The notes under the pieces are model-generated. The model was not told the DNA's origin. It searched no databases and saw only the letters and a list, made by a program, of their open reading frames with translations. Shown in pieces: positions 52,585 through 64,000 of a stretch of DNA of 64,000 bases (position 1 is the stretch's first letter; the number at the start of each line of letters is the position of its first letter). Source of the stretch: Monomorium pharaonis (taxonomy: Eukaryota; Arthropoda; Insecta; Hymenoptera; Formicidae); NCBI RefSeq assembly GCF_013373865.1, contig NC_050472.1:1984001-2048000 (forward strand), in the 5' to 3' direction. Position numbers and translations under genes: made by a program.

Positions 52585-53600
52585 TAACTGATGACTCGAA
52601 GAGAATCAGAAAAATTCCAGGAGAAGGGAGAGAACAAAAGAATATTATGGCATGTTGGGCTTAATGTGATCGTTTATTATCTGTTTCGTGATATTACATT
52701 TCTGTCACCAGCGTTCATTATTGCCAGTTTCAACCGGATAGTAAATGCACTTTATTTGCGTGTTGGTTTATGAAACGCTGTATCACTGTTAGTTATATAC
52801 TTAAATTGCCGATGTCGTAAAAGTTGCGCCCGCGATAAGGAAAACCCATTTAAGTTGTGGCCGTCGCGATTAAATCATTTTCGTCTAAATTTCCTTCTGG
52901 CGACTCTCAATTTTCAAAGTTGCCAAGAAATTAAAGTACGCTCGCAAGTATACGTGAGGTGAGAGTTACCCGTTTTTCATGGCACCTATAACTAGTAAAA
53001 GATATTATTTCGCAATATTTTATAATAAATAGACAATTTATAAGGTATTTATTATAGTTAATTTTAATTGATCACTGCAAAGCGAAATTAATTATAACAA
53101 ATAATACAGACTAAAAATAACAACGTTCAAATCGAGAAGCTTATAACTGAAATTCCAATTAAGAGATTTAAAATAAAATTAACTAAATAACGGAGAGCAT
53201 TATATTATTGGATTATATAATTAATTTCATTTAATCAATTAAACTGCCTGGTATTGTAATTAAATTATCTAAGATTTCAGATTTAGTAATAATTTTAGCG
53301 TGTGCAATTTTTTCTAAAATTAAACAAAGGATTTATTACCAATCTATGAACGATAATGCTTCTGTATCTTAAGTTAATAATTGTTATAGTACATTTATTA
53401 TAGTATCCATTTAGAAGAAATCTGCAGAAAATTCCAATGAAAATGAATCACATATTCCCTTTACGAAGCTAAACTGTATGTACTGTCTATTATCCATTTC
53501 ATGATAGTGTATTTTGGTTGCGCAGCGTTCGTTATTCATGCAACAGTAATGCACTTCAATTACACGTTCGTTTATGAAATTCCGCGTTATTGCCGGTGGA
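52585..53600. repeat. Diverged direct duplication, spacing about 810 bp
   Basis: About 200 bases at 52585-52790 resemble 53408-53600. Shared blocks in the same order are aaaattcca, tattat-c-tttc-tgata, cagcgttc-ttatt, aatgcactt and gt-tgtttatgaaa-type sequence. The 600 bases between are AT-rich and unrelated. There is no open frame common to both copies. Confidence 0.45.
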
Positions 53601-54865
53601 AATGGTCGAAAGTTATCATCGACGAAAAAATTTTACGCTGACAATATTATTAAAGGTTAGAGGGAAAGAGAAATATTTTTAATTAACTAATGTTATATAC
53701 ATAAATTGAAACAATTTAAATATTATGTGTACTATAATCATCGGATAATACTATAATGAAATATTTTAATTGTTTTTCTTGTTTCGTTAATTAAAAATGA
53801 CAATTTTATAGTAAATTCAAATCGTTCAATTTGTACCTAAGTAAAATGAAGCATATTGAATTTTCATATTTGCCAACAGCCATAGACCAATATAATGAAT
53901 TGTGGAAATAATCGAAAAGGGATCTTCGACGCGTTTCTTTTTTTCGTAAAGTGCCGAAATTTACATATCGTTAAATATCATTTACGAGCGATTTCGAAAT
54001 CATGTGATATAAAGGGAGCAATTTTTTTACAAAATTTTTTAGATTTATGAAAATAAAATGTGAATATGCTAATAAACTGAAGAATGCGAACAATATAAAA
54101 TTTTTTCCTTTATAATTTCGGGAATCTCTTTCGATATCAAGGTACGAGATTGATATTATTGCTATATTGAATATTGAAATATATTCGAAAACAGATAACA
54201 ATGATAAAAATAAATATATTTAATTTGCTCTTTTACGCGGTCTTTAACTTCGGCCGTTGAAAACAAAGTTTTTTACTCGCCTTGCTTTATTATCGGTATT
54301 AATCGACTAATTCCTTCCAACTTCCTTGTGTTATTGAAATTTCGGTATTGATGCACCGGTGCGTAAACGCTTACTCGGCGCTATGTGCGTCCGCGCATAC
54401 CGACGTATACGCCCGTTGGAGTAATAAAGAGGGTAACGTATCGTGCATAGAAGTACATGGAGTTTCGCGAAGTACATAGCATGCACGTTACGTACCGCAG
54501 CGTGATGCATGCAGATTGGATTGAAGTCATAAGAGAAAAGCGCGCCCGCGGTGCGACGATTTTCAGATTCAACGCCGCGAACGAGATGGTTCGCGACTCT
54601 CGTGCAAAATGTCAGAAATAATTCCTTATTTCCATCTGAAATAAAACTCCGCGTGCGAGAGAAAGAAATTTTTATTAAGTTTTCAGAATTCTATATTGAG
54701 AAATTCGTCTCGCGATACCGCAATGTGTCACTTTCTCGAGTAACGTTCCAATCTCGGGTGCATCCTCGAGGGGAGGAAAAACACGAGAATCCTTGTCGCG
54801 CGGAAGCCTCGTTTTGACGTTGACCGACGAGATAGTCGAGTGAAAAGTCGCGCGTAGAAACACTG

Positions 54866-54897
54866 GGGAGAGCGAGAGAGAGAGATAGAGAGAGACT
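54866..54897. repeat. Imperfect (GA)n repeat
   Basis: GA-rich run with c and t interruptions, in a GC island. Confidence 0.8.
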
Positions 54898-55956
54898 CGA
54901 AACTGCGGTGAATTCACGGTTAAAAGCACACCGATTTTTTTTCGTACGGCTTGGGAAACGTTCCCGACGAAAATGCACGCTCTCAGCGCGGATTTCCAAA
55001 ATCTACGGAATTATTTAGGCCTCCTGCTCGTCGGTTGTTTATCTACGTCATGAATTTACATGATTGTGTGAGCGCGACTCCGTGATTAGTATGTGCACAT
55101 GTGCCAGTCAAATAATTAAGCTCTCGATGGTTAACACGCGTTGTGTGTCCAAGGGATATTTGCTGCATCGCATCAATATGATCCGCATCAGGAGAAAAAG
55201 AATTGTTCCATGTAACAACAAAATAATTTGATTAATATGCACCAAACAAACCTATAATTAGTATAAAAAGATATTTTTATTAAAATGTGTTTCGTAGAAG
55301 CTACTAAATTTTTTGTTATATCGATCAATAAGTTGCTGCTAAGAGATGACTCACTTATAGGTAGATTTTCTTACAAAACAATGTATTTATTATTATAGAA
55401 TTTTGATCTAATCGGTAATACAAAATAATTATACGGCAGTCTGGTAGCACCTTGCACAGTGCCGCAGTGGTTCGTGAAATGGCATTTGAATGGCAGTATA
55501 TCTATAAGTTGTCGACTACTTTCACGCGAGTCACTATATTCTGTTTGTTCGCGGAAATATTTGCAGCTGAACTTTTTAACTGAATCTATACGGTGCAAGC
55601 ACAAAGTCCGCGGGCGACGGAAGCTGCTGCATTGTCGCGTGAGTATAAATTTAACCGTGAAGTGTGGAAGCTGCGCCCACGATATCTGACAAGACACTAT
55701 CTTTCAAATAAAACCCGTACTTTCCATTACATACGTACGTAACTTCCTATTGTATTCTACCGTATCCGTACAGTCTCTCGCATTTCGATCGACAAATTCC
55801 AAATTCATTTCACCGTCGTCGTCGCGTCCCATCGGTTGACAATTCCTATCGAAACGAAGCGCTCTTCGAAACACTGGCAAATATCGTGAGGAGTGCACGA
55901 GTGTGCGAGACATTTCTAAAGTATGTACCAAGCAGAGAAGTGTTCGTGTCAGCACA

Positions 55957-56229
55957 ATGTTCAATAGCTTAAACATTTACATTTCTAAATTTCTATATGT
56001 AATTTCTACATGTTACATACCTTTAGCCTCAAAATTTTATTGCGCGTTTTTAATCTCGAAGACTCAATTGGAAAATGGGAGGAAAACGTGTCTTTACAGG
56101 TTTGATAAATGTTACCATAAAAATTGCACGATTATTTTTCTAAACGGTACTGTCGAATTATTGATTTTCTCGTACAAACATATTTTGTGGATCAAAGAGT
56201 TACAAGTGTGCTCTCGCAATACATTATAA
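55957..56229 (+). other. Open frame of about 90 codons, unknown
   Basis: The ATG at 55957 opens a frame with MFNSLNIYISKFLYVISTCY and a Cys-rich middle, ending at 56227-56229. The frame is open for some 18 codons before the ATG. It is longer than expected for the local AT content, but no domain is recognised and no splice context is convincing. Confidence 0.12.
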
Positions 56230-57381
56230 AAGCATCAACATTCCACCGCGAAGCAAACAAACTGCTTTCATAAACGTATTAATGTTGCTGTGTGTGCGCG
56301 ACATCATCTAGCTGAAATCTTTTCTGGGGAGCTCACGAAAGTATGTATTTCTTTTTCGGCGTCGTGGCAAGACGACGCATGTCACGATGGCATGCCTTTG
56401 CTTCAGAAAATACAGTTGCCGAGTTGTACGCTTTGTTTTTCAGGTCAGACAACGCGGATCTTGAATACAAACGAGTCTCAGCACCCCGTCTAGAGAGAGA
56501 GAGACATGGTCCTTTGCCGCATCCGTACAATGACGAGCAAATATAGGCAAACTTTCTTCAAATTCGAACGTAACAGAGAACACAGACGTTTTGCAAGATA
56601 TTATACTGGTAGCAGCGGTATCTGCATCTCTTTACACGAGAACGAACTCGCCGAGTTTGGAAATTTAAATTTCAAATTTAAAATTTGTAATTTGTATAAG
56701 ATTGTCGCGGCAGTTCTCCCCTTTTAACGCAAAGAAATTCGAGCTTCCAAAAATTATGGAGGCTACTTTTCCCCAATTTTCCATGAACTCTAAAAAATAA
56801 GGATTTTTTTTATAATTGCCTTTGAGAAAAACTTATCCGGTGCACAAAAGTGTATTCGATCAATTAATTTTATCACTTTGTTTTCTGTCGTCCTGTTAAA
56901 ACATTGCGCGAGTGAACATCTCAAAACAGACGTGTGCATACGAAACAGTGATCACATCTGCGACGTTGTCGCGACGCCAGGGCGGGATGTGTCACAAGTG
57001 TGATCTCAGGAATATTCTCCCCGTTTTCGCGAGCAACGTTTTCGCCGTTGTCACGGAATCTTGAACAGCCGCGACGCGAGAAAGCTCTGGTTTCGGTCGT
57101 AGACCGGGGGCACGAGCACCGGGAAAGTCACGCCAAAATTTCTTATGAGCCTCATGCCTCGGATATCCACCACCGAAAAGTTGTCTCGGCTTGAAATGCA
57201 ACGTTCTACCGCGAGCGAGAACGACGAAGGCTGCTTATGTATATTATGCGCTTACGACTGCTTTATTAATGTCGCTCGGTTATACGGAGAAGAAGATTCC
57301 TAGGATGCGTGCATTCTGATCTTTCTGTCATATTTATTCTCGTAGTCCTCTGACGATTTTGGCTGCGTGTTTTGCCTCCTT

Positions 57382-57446
57382 GAAGTTAAAAGCTTTTTCA
57401 ATTGTAACTCCATACGAGAGTTACGTTTGAAAAGCCTTTTAACTTC
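57382..57446. ncRNA. miRNA-precursor-like hairpin, 65 nt
   Basis: A 29-base left arm (57382-57410, starting gaagttaaaag and ending gtaactc) pairs with the right arm (57418-57446) at 25 Watson-Crick positions plus two G-U. The two remaining mismatches are scattered and the loop is catacga. Stem length and loop size fit an animal pre-miRNA, and the pairing holds on either strand. I do not recognise a known miRNA seed. A decayed short MITE is the main alternative. Confidence 0.4.
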
Positions 57447-57580
57447 TGTAAGAAAGTAAAATGATACGTGCTACAATAACATATAAGCTGAGCTCCATTT
57501 TTTCTGAGCAAGAAATTTATTGATACATATTTGACGTTGAGAATATCGAACTATATTGATGGATTAAGATCCCACAGATA

Positions 57581-57702
57581 TGAGGGTGCTTCAAAAAGTT
57601 TCCGCATTTCGTCTTTCTGAAGCCAACATATATGGAGTTTGTATAATAAAATAAATGGAGTTTGTATAAACCAAAGTGCGGAAACTTTTTAAAGCATCCT
57701 CG
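57581..57702. mobile_element. Short MITE, 122 bp, mariner-like ends
   Basis: The terminal inverted repeats share TGCTTCAAAAAGTTTCCGCA on the left and its near-complement on the right (CGAGGATGCTTTAAAAAGTT when reversed). TA sits at both outer edges (57579-57580, 57703-57704). The central part carries a direct repeat tggagtttgtata (two copies about 28 bases apart). The end sequence style (GGGTGCTTCAAAAAGTTTC) recalls mariner termini. No transposase remains. Confidence 0.7.
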
Positions 57703-58077
57703 TATAAATAAGAAGTCTTTCGAATTATTTTAAATTAGATATTATTCTAAGATTAAATATTAAATTAAATGCGTTTGGTTAGCAAAAATTTTAAGCACAT
57801 GTTTGATAAAATTCTTTTAATTTCTCACAAATCGCTGTATATTAACCTTATATTACTAACCTTTCTTTTTATCTAAAATATACTAAAGTCACGTATATTA
57901 TCGGATTACATTTTTAAATTCCGTAATCGCATGATCATTTTTATCCGCATAAATTTTACGTTGTACATCCATTAATGTGTACATACATGCATCACGATAT
58001 TGAATGGCCTCGAGGGGCTTTGCCCCAAGGTATAATAAAATGCTCTTTTTCACACACATACACGTAGAAAAACACAC

Positions 58078-58080
<3 letters not shown>

Positions 58081-58136
<56 letters not shown>
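58081..58136. repeat. (TC)28 microsatellite
   Basis: Perfect 56-base run. It is preceded by short CA-rich sequence. Confidence 0.97.
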
Positions 58137-58139
<3 letters not shown>

Positions 58140-58823
58140 TTCTCACGACTTGCATGAGCGTGTTAAAACGATAGTGAAACAAAAAGCAATGGCCGTTCAT
58201 CTGTAGGACTTCCGGGTCGATCGTGATCGATCGGGAAAGAATCGCAGGGGCTTTGCGCTGCCGCTCTCCTCGACGGAGAGCTAGGGGTAAAAAGGGGACG
58301 TTTCTTACCCGGTCGCAGAACAGCAAGTTAACCGCTGTCTAGAAAATGTTGAAAAACTTTCTTTCTTACGTAAGAGATATCCGGTCGAAGTGCAGGTCTT
58401 GCGACGGGTCGCGAGCTCGTTTCTGTACTATCGAATCAAGTCGTCGGATCCAATGTTCGTCGCGAATTGACTCTCGTCAGATTTTTCCACGCGGCTTCAA
58501 CGGCGCGAGAGAAAAAGCGGATTATACACCTGCAGAATGGTGAACAATCGATCACGTAATTCACTCGCACAACGAGAGTATGCAATTGGTTTCAAATTTA
58601 TAATAAATAGAAATTTTAAAAGGTATGTTTAATATTTTAAAATTATTAAAATATTAATTAGATAAAATATTTATAATTGAATATAAAATTAAAGGTACAC
58701 ATGAAAATTATATAACTTAGTTAATTATTATATTTAAAATTATATATATGGCGTTTTAACTTAGCTTCTCGTTGCATAAAGGATTCTCTCTTTCGCTTGA
58801 TCTATCCCTTTTCCTCGCGGAGA

Positions 58824-58835
58824 GGGGGGGGGGGG
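58824..58835. repeat. G12 homopolymer
   Basis: Twelve consecutive G on the plus strand, an unusual run in AT-rich surroundings and prone to sequencing error. Confidence 0.9.
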
Positions 58836-59138
58836 ATCGATGCGAAATACCATCTAACTCATTCCACTTTTGTCTGAAAGGAGACTCCCATCAATTCTTC
58901 ATGAAATCTAACGGGGCGGAAAACAATAGGATTGCCCAGTTTTGCTGAAATTTTGATGTCGCGCATAAAACAGATAAAACGTTGCTTGATTTTTCTTCTT
59001 TCATTTCGTGAAGGAAAAGGCGATCTAAACTGAACTCTTGACACGAAAAATGCGGTTATTCCATGTATTTTTAATAAGCCTCGAAAAAGACTGTAAAATC
59101 TAAAGATTTAGACCATATTAAATATGCTATAGGTCTCT

Positions 59139-59178
<40 letters not shown>
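59139..59178. repeat. C10 followed by (TC)15
   Basis: A C homopolymer at 59139-59148 joined directly to a TC run. Confidence 0.93.
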
Positions 59179-59186
<8 letters not shown>

Positions 59187-59634
59187 GGAACTTCGTATTT
59201 CTAGTTACTGATACTTTTTAATGAGATATAAATTGGAATTGACGATAACCAGATTGCCAATCAAGACGCAAGAAGAAGAAAAAGAAAAAACGAAGAGAGC
59301 AAGAAGGGAAGCACTAGTACGCCTTCTCGTTTTCGCGCTGCTAGAAAATTTGATCAAAAGTTAGCGTCTCGGAGTAAAAGTTAATCAAATATTAGAGTTC
59401 TCGCTTTTTTTTACATCATGTTGCATTTCATGTCAACCTCATTTCTTCTACGTACGTAACGCATTATCCTCGCGTGTATTGCATGTATTTCAACGTTCCT
59501 CTTGTGCGTGCACGGAAAACGTGCTCTCGGGATAACTAATCAGAAGTTTCACGGAACATTTACTATCGTTTTTATTCGCAGCATCTCTCTTCCTGGCCTC
59601 GATTCACTCGACAGCCGATCGATCATTCACCCAA

Positions 59635-59759
59635 TACATATTATGTAAGAGCCCATCAAGCCGATCAGTGACATAGACGCGCCCAGTATTTCTATGAGTA
59701 TCAAATGGCACAGGGAATAAAGGCATCACTCTATAGACAAGACGCTTTTGCTTTTGCCT
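59635..59759 (-). CDS. Possible isolated exon with cadherin-like pattern
   Basis: On the minus strand an acceptor-like site (atattcaacag) is followed by an open segment reading LVYRVMPLFPVPFDTHRN, then TGRVYVTDRLDGLLHNMYW, to a possible donor TGG/gtgaat. The pattern V-x-Y...F-x-x-x-x-x-x-x-TG-x-V-x-V-x-x-x-LD...Y resembles the middle of a cadherin repeat (Y-x-I...F-x-I-D-x-x-TG-x-I-x-x-x-x-x-LD). No calcium-binding DxNDN or LDRE is present. Without splicing the frame ends at a stop at 59604-59606. It could be one exon of a long-intron gene running out of the window, a relic, or coincidence. Confidence 0.2.
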
Positions 59760-60458
59760 GTTGAATATATTATTGACAACATTTTTGCACGTAGCTCTTG
59801 AAATATTTTGACCCGAGACTTCGCAACATAATGCCTCGAAGCTGCACAATACAACGTAATTTTCATTATTTTTTTTTTAATTATTATTTGTATAATAATA
59901 TGGCTATCATGTAATTGTAAATGATCAAGCAATCCTATCATGTAATTATTAATTATCAAATAATCGTACAAACATTTGATTATTGAATAATCAAATAACA
60001 TGCTGCGCAATACTATTAAATGCTAGATTAAGTTTGCTTTAATTGTTACGGACATGTGGATTGTTACAGTTTATCATATAGATATTCAATTGAATATATT
60101 GAATTGGATATATTACAATAATAGTGTCGAAGAGATATCAGTCAATATTAAAAGTGTATATAGTTACAAACAGGAGAGGATCAATTTTGTCGCCTTCAGG
60201 ATTACTCACACACTAATTAGCATAGACATAAGTAAAAAGGTATCTTCAGATACTTGAAAAAAATCTCGCCAATGAAGACACCTGCGAAAGCGTAGATCTC
60301 CCCTGATCTCTTGACGGTCATAAATCTCGGGGGAAAAGCCACTTCCTGGATTCTCCTCGGCTTTAAAAGCGAATTTAAAATAGATTTCGCAGTAATCGCC
60401 CGGTATCCCGCTTTGTTCGGAGCAGATAGTTACGACGAACAGATCGCGCGCAATCCGG

Positions 60459-60461
<3 letters not shown>

Positions 60462-60533
<72 letters not shown>
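60462..60533. repeat. (TC)36 microsatellite
   Basis: Perfect 72-base run. It is the third long CT tract within 2.5 kb. Confidence 0.97.
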
Positions 60534-60536
<3 letters not shown>

Positions 60537-62323
60537 CTACCTATTGAACGACCTCGAATCTTACGCGTAATTCGCTCCCACGTAATATGGTGCGGCAATT
60601 ATAGTCCTTATTAGCTAGAAAATTCACGACGTACCATATAAAAGATTATTCCGACTTAACGATATTTACCGGGATAAATACTCAAGAGCGAAACGAGAAT
60701 TGATGGAAAAAAATAACTGAAACAACTGAACGAACGTGTCGCCTACGGTTTACAAATTGGATATCCTATATATTGGACGATATTACAATCGTGTTATCGT
60801 ATGTGTAATTGAAGATATATTTTATATGAAATAGTCTCTACGCCATCTCCTTGACAGTCGATTCATCGGGGATGCGGCACGGGCGCTTTTATTCAAACGC
60901 GGCGAACACGCGTCGAGACGAGATCCAAAGTCGCGACCAGGGAGGAGATTCCCTAATAAATCTCCTCTCAATCCCGATCGATCGTAAATCGCCGGGTTAC
61001 AAAGAAAAGCGGGCATTTCCGCCCGGTGGCACGGAAACATTGGATTCTTTTCGAAAAGCGAACGCGGCCGCGGTCGCGGCGATGCACCGGAGCGTTACAT
61101 CGGCGGTGGCCGTTGTATCCCCCCCGGTCTGCAGAGAAACGCGTCGTCGCGCTGGTTTGTGTATAAAGGCGAACGCAACGACGGGACGCGGCGACGCTTT
61201 GTGCACTCGCCGTATGCTTTTTAAACGAAATTTATGTTAATCCGTTCGCTCGCTTGCCGGTGTATCGCGAATCTATACAGTACGAGAGGAAGGATATTTT
61301 TGGCTTACGGATCTCGAACGGAGGGTAAACCCAGAGGATTAATCGCGGTGTACGAAATGTTTTTTGTAGATTTAACTTTTTGGACTTTTATTTTTGTAAA
61401 AACATTTTTCAATTTTATTTTTAGAAAGTATATTATTCACATGACAATTCGAATTTTCTAAAGAAACTAATGACACGTTAGTATATATATTATCAGATTA
61501 TAATAGTGCATAATATAATAATTGTAAAATACATTTGATGCAATATTTTGCGTATTCGTGAGGATTACGTATAACGTATAGTATTCGTCAATACATCACA
61601 AGAGCTCGACATTTTTTTATCATGGAAAATATAAAGTGACAAGTCCTCAAAATATTGTATCCCAAAATATTTCTGGTTTTGTCTGCTTTTTTAAAAGCAA
61701 GGTTAAAATAAAGAAAGAAATTCAGAGATACTCGTTGTCAATCGACAAAATTGGAAGAAGAAACGAAATAGCTGCAAAAATAGTTACGAATGTAACTATT
61801 TTCACATAGTACATATAGGAAGTTAAATAGAGCAGGTCTACCCTCTTAGTTGCAAACGCATTTAATCAGAGTTAGATTCAGGTAAATGTATTTGATCGGA
61901 ATTTGATTTGTGCGGGTGTGTACCACACTTGATGCAACCAAGGAACAAGTTACAGCGAATTCGGAGGACGAAATTGGGAACATCAAGTTGGCCGAAATTA
62001 GAAACTTTCGCTGTCTCAATATAGGGGTTGTAATACTGTAATCCAGTAATCCTGCAGTGTAATACTTCACTTCACTCTACTTAAACTAATACGCAGAGTA
62101 ATCCTATATATTAGTCCTAATATATAGAGTAAACTGTATTAGTATCAATAAACGTCACAAGGTAATTTATCGAATGCTATTTAGAATTAATTAATGCTAA
62201 ATTTATTTTTAAATAATACCTAGCAAAAATTATAGCGAAACATCTTTTCTATATTAGATTATAAAAGACTTAGCTTTTTAATTGGCAAAACAGAATCTAA
62301 TTATACATTTTAATTTTAAACTT

Positions 62324-62367
62324 TAAATATCACGATAAAATTACCTTTGTAAATATCACGATAAAAT
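62324..62367. repeat. 26-bp-spaced duplication
   Basis: aaatatcacgataaaat occurs twice, 26 bases apart. Confidence 0.85.
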
Positions 62368-63468
62368 CATTTTTTTTAATGATTATTTTTAGTGAGATAT
62401 AATGTTATAAATGTATCATATGACATTTCAAGTTCTTAAAATATGATTTCTTCGTATCCCATATTTCTATTATGTCAAAACTGGCTTAAAAATAACTTAT
62501 TTAAATGAAATTATCTTACATTTATACATTGGTAAGAATTAAAACCTTCCCTTTCTGTGCCGCTGAGAAGTTTTACGCGTTTGCTTCAGTTCTCTTACTC
62601 TTAACACAATTTAAATCTTTTCTTAAGAACTAAGTTTTAAATATTAAAATTCTGGCGATAAAAATCCACTTAAAGGAATGACGGTTCTCAATAGAATATT
62701 CACTTTTACTATTAAATCACTGAATCTCGTAGAATTGTCGCATTACGTTCCCGTAGTACGCGACACGCGTGCTTAATAATATGTTAAATCGTTAAGAGCG
62801 TTCACAGAACTACGCGGAGTAGCGGAGAGAAATCGTCTCCTTCTCGCATAGGGAGAAAAGTCCCTGGAATGCAGCTACGGATGCATGTGACACGACATGG
62901 AAATGCAACTTTTGCGACAGCTTGCACGTAACTCGAGACACGACGTTTTCACGCTGCATGTCCGAAATATGGATATCTTAACGGGTCATATAAATGCAGT
63001 TTATCTTATAATACTATAAGATATTTAAACATGGGATTTATTACGACTTTTTGAGTTTTCGCTGCTGCGATGTACAACTCCAGATAAATCCCTTGAAGAA
63101 AACGTAGTCTCCGGAAAATTAAAATTAATCTCGCTTTTTTAAATTTATCGCAAAAACACTCCGATTGCCGTCATCGTAGACCTCGACGGCACGAAACACA
63201 ATATACAAATAGTGCCAATAATTTTCACAGCTGCCATTATTATTTGTTACATTATCTGACACCGGCAGGCATTTTCATACGATATAATACAGACAGCCAT
63301 AACTTTATCTCTCTTTGACGGCTGCATTTGGACACACGGTTTATTGCGACCGTGCTCTTTTGTGCGCGTACGATCATTTTCGATATCAGCAGATGCGCCT
63401 TTGACGAGGGAAAACGTTGTTACATCCAAAACTGAAAAACGATATCGCGTTCTCTTTTTTGCACGGTG

Positions 63469-63532
63469 GAGAGAGAGAGAGAGAGAGAAAGAGAGAGGAG
63501 ATGAATGGATAGACAGACAGATAGATAGATAG
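63469..63532. repeat. Compound (GA)n, (GACA)n, (GATA)n repeat
   Basis: A GA run, short interruption, then GACA and GATA tetranucleotide units from about 63508. Confidence 0.9.
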
Positions 63533-64000
63533 AAAGGGAAGGAGAGAGGGGAAAGGGAAGAGGAAAAGGATAGGCCCAGCTCTTTTTCGCCTCGTGGAAA
63601 ACTGCCAACGCGAGCTGCATGCTTGCAATTATGAGTGCACCGGCACGTCGTTGGAGCCAATTCAACGCCCGCAACAGCTTGCCCGTAATTTTGGCTGCGA
63701 CGGCGTGCCCAGGGCGTCGCTTTGCATTCGGTTCGTGTATTTCCAACGGAATTAATGTTAATCGCTAATAGCGGCGGAAAATTGGAAAGTCCGCGACGTA
63801 AAGAGAACCGTCCCTCGAAGGTTTCAGGCCGCTGGGGCTGGCGCGACGCGCCGATTTTCCGCGTCTCTCCCCAGCCGCGCTCTCTTTCTCCGAAGCGGAA
63901 AACGGATTAGAGCGTCGCCTTTCGAGAGCGCGTCGTAGAAATCTTCCAGGTCGATAGACGAGTCACGAAGCCGGTCGAACGATGCGCGTGCTAATGATAG

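Larger units (their letters stand above)
44522..57380. other. No confirmed gene
   Basis: Long AT-rich intervals (46.2-47.8, 49.5-50.9, 51.2-51.8 and 52.4-54.2 kb) with GC-richer islands at 44.5-44.7, 47.8-48.4, 48.7-49.45, 54.3-55.1 and 56.9-57.2 kb. Apart from the low-confidence frames listed, nothing protein-like was recognised. Confidence 0.5.
60534..64000. other. No gene recognised
   Basis: A GC-rich island at 60.85-61.25 kb and another from 63.6 kb to the end enclose AT-rich DNA. Open frames occur on both strands in the islands with no motif. The GA/GACA/GATA repeat lies at 63.47 kb. Confidence 0.5.

Noticed and set aside
60206..60598. Minus-strand frame of 130 codons
   Set aside because: It crosses the (TC)36 tract as Arg-Glu repeats; nothing recognisable outside it.

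Overview
This window is eukaryotic nuclear DNA, most likely from an insect and quite possibly a hymenopteran such as an ant. It is AT-rich with islands of higher GC, rich in (CT)n/(GA)n microsatellites, full of small palindromic DNA-transposon derivatives with TA target duplications, and almost empty of long open frames. The assignment to ant is inference from general composition. Nothing bacterial is visible: no operons, no CRISPR array, and no tRNA or rRNA gene that I could recognise.

The one gene supported with confidence is on the minus strand. It is a lipocalin split over two exons (24577-24811 and 15707-16038) by an intron of about 8.5 kb. The first of these exons carries the lipocalin G-x-W motif (MGKWYVV) and one Cys. 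The second carries the other two expected Cys residues, the SLLLSRE helix start and a C-terminal hydrophobic tail that looks like a GPI-anchor signal, as in the insect Lazarillo branch of the family. The phase-1 splice joins them in frame and creates an Asn-Gly-Thr sequon at the junction. The signal-peptide exon, which should carry the N-terminal Cys, was not found with confidence. Three candidates are listed (24812-24904, 35792-35867, 44303-44521).

Region by region: 1-8.0 kb has no recognised gene and holds a 190-bp TA-flanked MITE (2341-2530). 8.0-9.0 kb looks like a divergent promoter with three CCAAT boxes, a possible minus-strand exon for a small membrane segment, and possible plus-strand leader exons ending in good splice donors. 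9-15.3 kb has no gene call. 15.7-24.8 kb is the lipocalin, whose intron contains a 0.5-kb foldback palindrome, a hairpin and a recent 61-bp tandem duplication. 25-58 kb is upstream or intergenic sequence with a second clear MITE (30377-30626), a TATA-plus-initiator candidate with an open exon (33740-34089), diverged local duplications and a third MITE (57581-57702). A 65-nt near-perfect hairpin at 57382-57446 resembles a miRNA precursor. 58-60.6 kb is unusually dense in CT microsatellites and contains a weak cadherin-like open segment. 60.6-64 kb holds GC islands and simple repeats only.

Apart from the lipocalin, gene calls here are low-confidence candidates and are labelled as such. No novel defence or multi-gene system could be supported from this sequence.
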